Assembly (NCBI GenBank): GCA_009775195.1
Contig: VSPF01000162.1
Location: forward strand, 1-5,980
Length of the DNA stretch: 5,980 nucleotides
From: Muribaculaceae bacterium
Lineage (GTDB): Bacteria; Bacteroidota; Bacteroidia; Bacteroidales; Muribaculaceae
Direction of reading: 5' to 3'
Below the pieces are notes generated by a model. That model saw only the letters and a list, made by a program, of their open reading frames with translations. It did not search any database and was not told where the DNA came from. The position numbers and the translations under genes are program-made. Of the stretch, positions 1 to 5,980 are shown one piece after another. Every line of letters begins with the position of its first letter. The first letter of the stretch is position 1.

Positions 1-1188
1 TGCCACCATCTCGGAGAGGAGTTTCTCGGTTTCGATAAGCGATACCTGCACGTTGCCGTGGGGGTCGCGGTCGAGCATCAGCTGACGCGCAACCTGCTCG
101 GGCAGCTTGCGGAGCGATGCAACATTCTCGGCCGAAAGATTATCGAAGATAAATTTGGTAAGCTGTGCCTCGTCCATCTTCTCTACGGCGTCTTTGTTTG
201 CGCCAAGGAGCTCGTTGAGCTCACCGATGAGGCGTTTAAACTCGGGGATGAACTCGATGAGGCCTTCGGGGATGAGGACGATACCGAAGTTGTTGCCGTC
301 GGCAGCACGCGACTTCACGATGCCGGCAATATATTCTACAATCTGGTCGAGGCTCATATTGTTTGCCTCGACTTCCTCGCTGATAAGGCAGATGTTGGGC
401 TGTGTCTGCAGGGCGCACTCGAGGGCGATGTGGCTGGCGCTACGGCCCATGAGCTTGATGAAGTGCCAATATTTCTTGGCCGAGTTGCAATCGCGCTGTA
501 TGTTGCCGATAACCTCTGAGTAAACCTTGGTGGCGGTATCGAAGCCGAACGATGTCTCAATCACGTCGTTCTTCAGGTCGCCGTCGATGGTCTTGGGGCA
601 GCCGATAACCTGTATGCCGGTATTTTTCTCTTTGTAATATTCGGCAAGGATGGCGGCGTTGGTGTTAGAGTCGTCGCCACCGATAATTACGAGTGCCTTG
701 ATGCCGAGCTCGTTGAGGATTTTGAGGCCCTCGTCGAACTGCTCTTTCTTCTCGAGCTTGGTACGGCCCGAGCCGATGATGTCGAAGCCGCCGGTATTGC
801 GGTATTCGTCGATAATCGGGGCTGTAAGTTCGATATAGCGGTGCTTGACAAGGCCGTCGGGGCCCATAAGGAAGCCGAAGAGGCGGCTGTCGCGATGGAT
901 TTTCTTGATACCGTCGAAGAGGCCGCAGATTACATTGTGACCGCCGGGGGCCTGGCCGCCGCTGAGGATTACACCTACGTTGACGGGCTTGCCGGCTGTG
1001 GGTGTGGGATTTTTTTCGAAACGGATTTCAGGCAGGCCGTAGGTGTTGGGGAATAGAGCCTTGATAGCTTCCTGGTCGCCTACTGACTGGGTGGGCTGGC
1101 CTTCGACCACGCGAACGGGGCCTGCGAGGGCTATGGGCAGTTTGGGCTGATACGTTGCACGGGCCTTTTGTAAAGCACTCTTTTTCAT
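1..1188 (-). CDS. pfp: Diphosphate--fructose-6-phosphate 1-phosphotransferase (PPi-dependent phosphofructokinase), N-terminal 396 codons, cut by the left window edge
   Basis: Read on the minus strand, an uninterrupted frame runs from the ATG at 1188-1186 to base 1. It encodes 396 residues beginning MKKSALQKARATYQPKLP. PFK-family motifs appear in order: VGVILSGGQAPGGHN (71-85, phosphate-binding loop), IIGGDDSNTNA (168-178), PKTIDGDLKND (198-208, holding the catalytic Asp202), MGRSASHIALE (247-257) and IPEGLIEF (306-313, F6P side). Asp173 in GGDDS and Lys199 in PKT replace the glycines found in ATP-dependent enzymes; in this family that pair marks use of pyrophosphate. The enzyme reversibly phosphorylates fructose-6-phosphate to fructose-1,6-bisphosphate in the cytosol, serving both glycolysis and gluconeogenesis. 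Long-type bacterial PPi-PFKs are about 550 aa, so roughly the last quarter lies outside the window. The start fits the usual N-terminus of Bacteroidales homologues. No Shine-Dalgarno is present, which is normal for the phylum. The gene is divergent from pheS. Family and cofactor calls are firm; kinetics are not readable. Confidence 0.94.
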   Translation of the reverse strand, partial: MKKSALQKARATYQPKLPIALAGPVRVVEGQPTQSVGDQEAIKALFPNTYGLPEIRFEKNPTPTAGKPVNVGVILSGGQAPGGHNVICGLFDGIKKIHRDSRLFGFLMGPDGLVKHRYIELTAPIIDEYRNTGGFDIIGSGRTKLEKKEQFDEGLKILNELGIKALVIIGGDDSNTNAAILAEYYKEKNTGIQVIGCPKTIDGDLKNDVIETSFGFDTATKVYSEVIGNIQRDCNSAKKYWHFIKLMGRSASHIALECALQTQPNICLISEEVEANNMSLDQIVEYIAGIVKSRAADGNNFGIVLIPEGLIEFIPEFKRLIGELNELLGANKDAVEKMDEAQLTKFIFDNLSAENVASLRKLPEQVARQLMLDRDPHGNVQVSLIETEKLLSEMVA

Positions 1189-1228
1189 TGTGTTATGATA
1201 GTAGCGTTAATCGTATATTTTGAGGTTG

Positions 1229-1236
1229 CAAAGTAA
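1229..1236 (-). promoter_or_regulatory. Candidate -7 promoter element for pfp
   Basis: On the minus strand this reads TTACTTTG followed by C. It matches the Bacteroidetes -7 consensus TAnnTTTG at all fixed positions but one (TT for TA). It would place transcription start near 1222-1224, giving a leader of about 35 bases to the ATG at 1188. I found no good TTTG -33 element 19-21 bases upstream (about 1256-1260), so the assignment rests on the -7 match and position alone. Confidence 0.4.
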
Positions 1237-1237
1237 G

Positions 1238-1249
1238 CAAAAATTTTTG
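1238..1249. repeat. 12-base perfect A/T palindrome in the divergent intergenic region
   Basis: CAAAAATTTTTG is its own reverse complement. It sits directly upstream of the candidate pfp -7 element, in the 175-base gap between pfp and pheS. It could be a small operator, an A-tract bend, or chance in AT-rich DNA; nothing else in the gap repeats it. It is too short and weak to form a terminator. Confidence 0.3.
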
Positions 1250-1315
1250 AAAATACCTTGCCTGAAATGTGAATAAGTGTTGAGAGGGCTTGATTTTCTC
1301 TACCGTAATTTCAAT

Positions 1316-1346
1316 TTTGCCGTATCGCGGTTTTTTTGTATTTTTG
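1316..1346 (+). promoter_or_regulatory. Bacteroidetes-type promoter of pheS
   Basis: TTTG at 1316-1319 and TATTTTTG at 1339-1346 are 19 bases apart. Together they match the Bacteroidetes primary sigma consensus (-33 TTTG, -7 TAnnTTTG) at every fixed base. Transcription would begin about 1351-1354, leaving a pheS leader of only about 10-13 bases (ending AAAATACAATGCT). That leaves no room for a T-box, leader peptide attenuator or riboswitch, so regulation of pheS, if any, should act at initiation. Confidence 0.75.
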
Positions 1347-1363
1347 CGCCAAAATACAATGCT

Positions 1364-2383
1364 ATGATAGACAAGATTAAAGCACTTCGCGCCGAGCTCG
1401 AGGCGGTAGTGGCCGACGATGCCGCCGCCGTAGAGGCCCTGCGTATCAAATATCTCAGCAAAAAGGGTGCCATATCGGCCCTGATGAACGACTTCCGCAA
1501 TGTAGACCCGTCGCAGAAGCGCGAACTCGGCCAGGCCCTCAACGAACTCAAGACCTACGCCACCGAACGCATCAACACCCTGCGCGAGGCCGCCGAGCGC
1601 GGCAACGACAAGGGCGGCGACCTCGACCTGACACGCACTGCCGCGCCGCTGCGCATAGGCACACGCCACCCCCTGTCGCTTGTTCGCGAACAAATCATCG
1701 ACATCTTCCGCCGCCTGGGCTTCACCATCGCCGAAGGCCCCGAAATCGAAGACGACTGGCACGTGTTCGAGTCGCTCAACTTCCCTCCCGACCACCCGGC
1801 ACGCGACATGCAGGATACCTTCTTTATCAACCGCACCCCCGACGTGCTGCTGCGCACCCACACCTCGTCGGTGCAGACCCGCGTTATGACGAGTCAGAAG
1901 CCGCCTATCCGCATCATCTGCCCCGGCCGCGTATACCGCAACGAGGCTATCTCGGCGCGCGCCCACTGCTTCTTCCACCAGGTCGAGGCACTTTATGTAG
2001 ATAAGAACGTCACCTATTCCGACCTACGCCAGACACTGCTCTACTTCGCCCGCGAGATGTTCGGCCCCCAGACCCAGATACGTCTCCGCCCGAGCTACTT
2101 CCCCTTCACCGAGCCCTCGGCCGAAATGGATATCAGCTGTAACCTTTGTGGCGGCAAGGGCTGCTCGTTCTGCAAAGGCACCGGCTGGGTCGAAATCCTC
2201 GGCTGCGGCATGGTCGACCCTGCCGTGCTCGACGCCTGCGGCATCGACTCGAAAGAATATACCGGCTTTGCCCTCGGCATGGGTATCGAGCGTATCACCA
2301 ACCTCAAATACCAGGTCAAGGACCTGCGCCTCTTCAGCGAGAACGACCACCGATTCCTCGACGAATTCGTCGCCGCCCACTGA
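1364..2383 (+). CDS. pheS: Phenylalanine--tRNA ligase alpha subunit
   Basis: This is a complete 339-aa catalytic subunit of the cytosolic alpha2-beta2 phenylalanyl-tRNA synthetase, which charges tRNA-Phe with phenylalanine using ATP. Residues 1-90 form the N-terminal helical coiled-coil arm that contacts tRNA (IKALRAELEAV, KYLSKKGAISALM, LNELKTYATERI). The class II catalytic core follows. It contains the motif 1 region with GPEIEDD (125-131) and HPARDMQDTFF (144-154), the motif 2 region with RNEAISARAHCFFHQVEAL (ending at L210), and motif 3 GMGIERITNL with Arg310. CNLCGGKGCSFCKGTGW (259-275) is a four-Cys insert of the kind seen in many bacterial PheS, followed by GCGMVDPAVL. FHQVEAL has Ala where FHQVEGL is usual; this is probably neutral. 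The frame is open upstream to 1277, but ATG 1364 is chosen because MIDKIKALRAELEA is the standard N-terminus and the promoter lies just before it. The beta subunit gene (pheT) is not adjacent; a terminator follows directly. Confidence 0.97.
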   Translation: MIDKIKALRAELEAVVADDAAAVEALRIKYLSKKGAISALMNDFRNVDPSQKRELGQALNELKTYATERINTLREAAERGNDKGGDLDLTRTAAPLRIGTRHPLSLVREQIIDIFRRLGFTIAEGPEIEDDWHVFESLNFPPDHPARDMQDTFFINRTPDVLLRTHTSSVQTRVMTSQKPPIRIICPGRVYRNEAISARAHCFFHQVEALYVDKNVTYSDLRQTLLYFAREMFGPQTQIRLRPSYFPFTEPSAEMDISCNLCGGKGCSFCKGTGWVEILGCGMVDPAVLDACGIDSKEYTGFALGMGIERITNLKYQVKDLRLFSENDHRFLDEFVAAH

Positions 2384-2407
2384 TAAAAGAGACTCAAATA
2401 CACGATA

Positions 2408-2441
2408 CAGGGCGTCCCCAACCCGGACGCCCTGATTTTTT
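2408..2441 (+). terminator. Intrinsic terminator after pheS
   Basis: A perfect 10-bp stem pairs 2408-2417 (CAGGGCGTCC) with 2425-2434 (GGACGCCCTG) around a 7-base loop, followed by A and six T (2436-2441). The hairpin starts 24 bases after the pheS stop. It has no matching A-run on its 5' side, so it works in the plus direction only. It ends 14 bases before the ATG of the TPR-CHAT gene, so it either isolates that gene from pheS or sets a low readthrough level for it. Confidence 0.9.
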
Positions 2442-2455
2442 CTAAATCTATCATC

Positions 2456-2515
2456 ATGAAAAAGACGCTATCCATAGTACTGTTTACCATTATTACAGCC
2501 ATATCTATAAACGCC
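2456..2515 (+). other. Signal peptide coding segment of the TPR-CHAT protein
   Basis: Codons 1-20 give a short basic n-region (M-K-K-T), a hydrophobic core of about 14 residues and a polar c-region ending I-N-A, with predicted cleavage before Q21. The pattern fits Sec export and signal peptidase I. After cleavage the protein would be released to the periplasm or beyond; no second membrane segment or C-terminal type IX sorting domain is apparent. An uncleaved N-terminal anchor is the main alternative. Confidence 0.75.
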
Positions 2516-4380
2516 CAGCTCATACCGTTGACCCGGTCAAACTGTATGCTCAGCGGCCCAGTAGAAGAGGTAGTGAATATTATTCCGGGGGGTAATATTT
2601 CACATTTCGTTTTCAATCGACAAGGCTACGTTATTAAGGGCATAGAGAATATTTACGAAACGACCTACGAATGGGTCGATGGCACCTTAAAGACCTCTGA
2701 GGAAGCTAAATATTACTATCAAATATCCGGAGACACCCTTATGATTACGCCGGATAACGAAAGTGTGGGTCTTTATATCAACGACCCTCATAGCGGCTTA
2801 ACTACTTTTAGCCATGTTTCAACACCAGGCTATGAGACAGTGGAATACATCGAACTTACCGAAGATGGCTATAACGCTAAAGCGACAAAAAACGGACTAA
2901 ATTCAAGCAGCCAAACCAAATACCTTTTTAAAGATAATTACAACAATCCATATATTTATGATGTTGCAAATTCTGACGGCAGCACGAAACGACTGTATTC
3001 GCTTTATAAATATTTCGACAAACCATTTACCCACATCCATAACCCTAACGACGCAAATGAAATATTCATCAATGCCCTATACTACATACATATCGCCAAG
3101 GACATGTCGGAAGGCAAGAAAATGCTGAATGACGCACTGAATGCCTATCAAATAAAAAAGGATTCAAAGGGAATACTTGACTGCCAAATGGAAAAAGTAC
3201 GGCTTTATTGCGTTCTAAATCAACAAAAAGAAGCCTTAGAGATGGCATCCAAAATCAAGTTTGACAACGAATTAGAGCAGGCTTATATTTACAACACCGT
3301 GGCTGATTCTTATGCAAACATAAAATCTATTGAAAAAGCCGACAGGCAATCCATCCTGGAAGCTGACAGCCTGAATATACTTTCACTAAAATGTATGTTA
3401 GAATATCATAAGAATGAAAAAGGCCTGGGTTGGTTTCCCGATGATATACGCATGCAATTTTATAAGATATACTATAGCTTAATGGCTCAAAATGATTACC
3501 TCAAAGCTGTGCAATATACTCAATGGCAGCTTGAAGAAATGGATGCTTACGGCCTTAGCCCTAATAATCCTGAATATCAACGAGCAGTTGCATATCATAT
3601 TAACGCCTCATACGCAAATAATCCCCAGTTCGTTTCATTAGCCGAGAAATGCGAAAATTTAATTGACCATCTTAACACATACCCGATTGAGATACTCGCA
3701 ACACATCCAACACTACGAACAGAATTGCTTGATGCCGCTAAATACTGTATGGTTGTTGACAAATGGACCCAGGCCGGGAAGTTTCTCAACGCCTTTATGG
3801 AAAGAGAGTTTGCAACAACAAAGGATATAATAGACTTCAGTATGATTGGAGGAAATTTCTATCAAAGTATCGGAGACATTAACCAAGCTAATGCGTTCTT
3901 TGTTGGAGCCCTTGATTATGCTGAAACTGATTTCCAGAAAATCATGCCTCTTTTAAGTATCTGCAATTATTATTTCAACGGCGATTTAAAAGAAACGTAT
4001 ATTGGTGCTTTTAACTTGATAACGGAATATCTGGATAAAATAGATGCTGATAAAATTGAATCGCCTCTTCTCAATGGCTACTGTATGCTCATAATAGCCG
4101 ACTTAGGCAATTTTGTATATAGGCATAAGGAGAAAAATAATTTAGAAGACTTGGTTGACAATTACTTATGGGCAATTAAGTATTTTGAATCGGCTCAGAG
4201 TCCATCCTTAGTGGCAACTGCACATAAACGTTTGGCTTTACTATATGAATCTGCCGGAGATTTTACCAACGCTGAGAAATATTATGCCCAGGCTCTTGCC
4301 TCAGGCACAGTATTGCCTGGTTCGGCCTTGGAATTTGAGTTAACCACAAGCAAAGCCGGTCTTTATGAGAAGATGCAGCA
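2456..4380 (+). other. AT-rich segment coding for the sensor/TPR part of the TPR-CHAT gene
   Basis: My hand counts of single 60-base lines give 43% GC at 2641, 28% at 3361, 35% at 4021 and 35% at 4141. The count then rises to 45% at 4321, 57% at 4381, 62% at 4441, 58% at 4501, 67% at 5221 and 67% at 5641. The AT-rich part thus ends near codon 640, inside the last TPR-like helices. Third positions visibly change, from A/T-ending codons before to G/C-ending codons after. pheS, just upstream, resembles the GC-rich part. No flanking repeats or mobility genes mark the edges. The pattern suggests recombination within the gene, but relaxed selection on the N-terminal part is possible. Confidence 0.75.
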
Positions 4381-5929
4381 AACTGCCGAGGCCAATGAGG
4401 CATACCGCACTGCCATCGACATCCTTCGCCAGCGGATTAAACGCACGTTTATATTCCTCACCGAGCGGCAGCGCGAGGGGTTCTGGGCACAGCAACAGCC
4501 GCTGTTCAAGGCCTTGTCGCACGACAGCGGAAATAGCAGTGGCGAGCTACGCTACAACGCCGCCCTGCTCAACAAGAACTTGCTGCTTAGTTCAGCCTCG
4601 CGCCTACGCGGCATTGTAGAGGCTTCGGGCGACGAGGCCCTGATTGCCGACTTCCGACGCCTGCGCGACGCAGTCGGCATGGGCGTGCCGGCCGACTCCA
4701 TCGAGGCCCTGGAGCGTTCTATCCAAAGCCGCTCCGAAGCCTACGGCAGCTACACCTCGGCTGTGGACATCGACATGAAGTCGGTACAAAGTGTACTCGC
4801 CGCCAACGAGTGTGCCATCGAGATTGTACCGTCAATGCGCGACAGCATATCGGGCTACGATGCGCTCGTCCTCAGCCACGAGGGCGTTTCGGTCGTCCCT
4901 CTGTTCACCGAAAATGAAATAACTGCAGCTTTAAGCGGCGACATCTACGACAAGTCGTCGAAATTCGGCCAGTCGCTGTGGCAGAAACTGTCGAAAGCCG
5001 TAGGCAAATCACGACGCATCTACATCTCGCCCGACGGGCCGTTCCACTCAATCGCCTTCGAATACCTGTCGGTCGACGGCAAGCACCGCGCAAACGAGGT
5101 CTACGACATATCGCGTGTATCGTCGACTCGCGAAATCTGCCTTGGCGCGCAAAAACGTGCAATTGACGACGGCGCGCTCTTCGGCGGCATAGACTACAAC
5201 CTCGACAGCGAGGACAAGCAGCTCGCCCTCGAAGAGGCCGGACTCGTTCGCGGACACGTGGGCGAAAACCTCGGCAAGGACGTGATGCCCTGGCTGTTCC
5301 TGCCCGGAACCCTCGGCGAGGTCAGGGCAATCGACAAGTCGCTCGAGAAGGCCGGAAAGCACTCGCGCCTCTTCACCTCGGACCTCGCCCTCGAAGAGGC
5401 TTTCTACTCGCTCTCGGGCAAGTCGCCCTCAATCCTCCACATGGCCACACACGGCTTCTACCTGCCCCAGTACCAGGGCGCCAACCCGCTGTCGAAGACG
5501 GGCCTGGTCATGGCCGGTGCCAACCACTACTGGCGCGAGGGTTGGAACCTCGCCCCCGAGCCCCACGACGGCATACTCACCGGCACCGAAATCGCCGGGC
5601 TCGACCTGGGCAACACCGACCTTGTCGTGCTGTCGGCATGCCAGAGCGGACTCGGCGACGTGTCGGCCGAAGGTGTCTTCGGCCTGCCAAGGGCGTTCAA
5701 AAAGAGCGGCGCAGGGTCAATACTGATGAGTCTCTGGCCGGTGCACGACGATGCCACGCGCATGCTCATGGACGAGTTCTACAAATCGCTCCTCACGGGC
5801 AAGACCAAGCAGCAGTCGCTCCTCGACGCCCAAGCCGCAGTAAAACGCGCAAAATTCACAACCCCCTCGGGCACCAGGGAAAGCGGCTCCAACCCCAAAT
5901 ACTGGGCCGCCTTCGTCCTCCTCGACTGA
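2456..5929 (+). CDS. Predicted exported TPR-CHAT protein (caspase-like protease domain)
   Basis: The protein has 1157 aa. Residues 1-20 look like a Sec signal peptide: KK, a hydrophobic stretch (LSIVLFTIITAISI), then INA before Q21 as a signal peptidase I site. The nearest Cys is C30, so it is not a lipoprotein. Residues about 21-195 are beta-rich with YD-like strands (HFVFNRQGYVIKG 50-62, YIYD 166-169). Residues about 200-660 are helical and TPR-like, mostly degenerate; the clearest unit is 587-617 (ATAHKRLALLYESAGD...AEKYYAQALAS), and 624-660 is a likely second. IKRTFIFLTERQREGFW (661-677) and YNAALLNKNLLLSSA (700-714) lead into the CHAT domain, about 760-1157. CHAT landmarks are RRIYISPDGPFHSIAFEYL (853-871), LPGTLGEV (949-956), HMATHG with catalytic His999, LSACQSG with catalytic Cys1062, GLPRAF (1076-1081), SLWPVHDDAT (1092-1101) and C-terminal NPKYWAAFVLLD. 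Both dyad residues are present, so it should be an active cysteine peptidase, with substrate unknown. The first 640 codons are AT-rich and the rest GC-rich. The start is fixed by the signal peptide. No promoter is visible between the upstream terminator and the ATG. Confidence 0.9.
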   Translation: MKKTLSIVLFTIITAISINAQLIPLTRSNCMLSGPVEEVVNIIPGGNISHFVFNRQGYVIKGIENIYETTYEWVDGTLKTSEEAKYYYQISGDTLMITPDNESVGLYINDPHSGLTTFSHVSTPGYETVEYIELTEDGYNAKATKNGLNSSSQTKYLFKDNYNNPYIYDVANSDGSTKRLYSLYKYFDKPFTHIHNPNDANEIFINALYYIHIAKDMSEGKKMLNDALNAYQIKKDSKGILDCQMEKVRLYCVLNQQKEALEMASKIKFDNELEQAYIYNTVADSYANIKSIEKADRQSILEADSLNILSLKCMLEYHKNEKGLGWFPDDIRMQFYKIYYSLMAQNDYLKAVQYTQWQLEEMDAYGLSPNNPEYQRAVAYHINASYANNPQFVSLAEKCENLIDHLNTYPIEILATHPTLRTELLDAAKYCMVVDKWTQAGKFLNAFMEREFATTKDIIDFSMIGGNFYQSIGDINQANAFFVGALDYAETDFQKIMPLLSICNYYFNGDLKETYIGAFNLITEYLDKIDADKIESPLLNGYCMLIIADLGNFVYRHKEKNNLEDLVDNYLWAIKYFESAQSPSLVATAHKRLALLYESAGDFTNAEKYYAQALASGTVLPGSALEFELTTSKAGLYEKMQQTAEANEAYRTAIDILRQRIKRTFIFLTERQREGFWAQQQPLFKALSHDSGNSSGELRYNAALLNKNLLLSSASRLRGIVEASGDEALIADFRRLRDAVGMGVPADSIEALERSIQSRSEAYGSYTSAVDIDMKSVQSVLAANECAIEIVPSMRDSISGYDALVLSHEGVSVVPLFTENEITAALSGDIYDKSSKFGQSLWQKLSKAVGKSRRIYISPDGPFHSIAFEYLSVDGKHRANEVYDISRVSSTREICLGAQKRAIDDGALFGGIDYNLDSEDKQLALEEAGLVRGHVGENLGKDVMPWLFLPGTLGEVRAIDKSLEKAGKHSRLFTSDLALEEAFYSLSGKSPSILHMATHGFYLPQYQGANPLSKTGLVMAGANHYWREGWNLAPEPHDGILTGTEIAGLDLGNTDLVVLSACQSGLGDVSAEGVFGLPRAFKKSGAGSILMSLWPVHDDATRMLMDEFYKSLLTGKTKQQSLLDAQAAVKRAKFTTPSGTRESGSNPKYWAAFVLLD
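4436..5926 (+). other. Conserved pre-CHAT helices plus CHAT peptidase domain
   Basis: From codon 661 the protein matches the conserved C-terminal half typical of Bacteroidetes TPR-CHAT proteins. A FLTERQREGFW segment comes first, then the YNAALLNKNLLL helix, a pseudo-caspase-like N-terminal half (about 760-920), and the active half with His999-Gly1000 and Cys1062 sixty-three residues apart. In CHAT peptidases, which belong with caspases and separases in clan CD, these two residues form the catalytic dyad. The domain ends in the usual YWAAFVL strand, so it appears complete. Cleavage specificity cannot be read from the sequence. Confidence 0.88.
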
Positions 5930-5980
5930 TTTCTATTATTAAAGCTTTCGCAACGTTCACAAAAATAGAAAACTTATCAT
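5930..5980. other. Non-coding tail after the TPR-CHAT gene; no terminator seen
   Basis: These 51 AT-rich bases contain a short palindrome AAAGCTTT (5941-5948) but no GC stem with a T-run. Termination, or a co-transcribed downstream gene, must lie beyond the right edge. Confidence 0.5.

Noticed and set aside
58..519. Open plus-strand frame opposite pfp
   Set aside because: The minus strand carries clear PFK motifs through the same bases; the plus frame is a by-product of GC-biased codons.
1193..1978. Long open frame on the minus strand opposite pheS
   Set aside because: It is the antisense shadow of GC-rich pheS, which has full family motifs on the plus strand. The frame's product shows no recognisable domain.
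2541..2549. Lipoprotein reading of the TPR-CHAT N-terminus, using C30
   Set aside because: C30 lies 10 residues after the predicted hydrophobic core in SNCMLSG, which is not a lipobox, so a signal peptidase I site is the better fit.
2095..2616. Open minus-strand frame spanning the pheS end, the terminator and the start of the next gene
   Set aside because: It crosses a strong plus-strand terminator hairpin and two confident plus-strand genes, and its product has no family features.
4365..4619. Open plus-strand frame inside the TPR-CHAT gene, near the composition break
   Set aside because: Considered as a sign of a frameshift or gene fusion at the break, but the main frame carries conserved family sequence on both sides without interruption. 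The alternative frame is a shadow.
2456..5929. Membership of a CRISPR (Csx29-like) or gasdermin defence system
   Set aside because: No repeats, Cas genes or gasdermin-like gene are in the window, and the signal peptide argues against a cytosolic role. CHAT alone does not define either system.
5960..5967. TATTTTTG on the minus strand, a perfect match to the Bacteroidetes -7 consensus
   Set aside because: Its -33 partner would lie beyond the window edge, and it would transcribe antisense into the TPR-CHAT gene with no gene in that direction. Such matches are common by chance in AT-rich DNA.

Overview
The window looks like a chromosomal segment from a member of the Bacteroidales. Three things point that way. 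The pyrophosphate-type phosphofructokinase and PheS have the sequence style of that order. The start sites lack Shine-Dalgarno sequences. A near-perfect Bacteroidetes promoter (TTTG, 19 bases, TAnnTTTG) precedes pheS. The GC-rich codon choice in pheS and in the end of the last gene would suit a Muribaculaceae-like lineage better than Bacteroides itself, but that family call is only a guess.

Layout. Positions 1-1188 (minus strand) hold the first 396 codons of a diphosphate-dependent 6-phosphofructokinase gene, cut by the left edge. Positions 1189-1363 are a divergent intergenic region with a strong pheS promoter, a weaker candidate pfp promoter and a short A/T palindrome. Positions 1364-2383 (plus) are pheS, complete at 339 aa. 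A textbook intrinsic terminator (2408-2441) follows. Only 14 bases later, a 1157-codon gene (2456-5929, plus) starts. It encodes a predicted exported protein with a signal peptide, a beta-rich N-terminal region, a long TPR-like helical region and a C-terminal CHAT caspase-like protease domain with an intact His/Cys dyad. The last 51 bases are non-coding, with no recognisable terminator.

How the parts relate. pfp (central carbon flux) and pheS (translation) are housekeeping genes that share only a divergent promoter region. The TPR-CHAT gene is the accessory element and the main point of interest. Its first 1.9 kb are AT-rich and its last 1.55 kb are GC-rich like pheS, with the switch where the TPRs give way to the conserved CHAT-side module. 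This suggests a mosaic gene: a variable exported sensor part joined to a conserved protease part. No partner (gasdermin, CRISPR effector, STAND protein) is visible in the window, so its substrate and pathway cannot be read from here.
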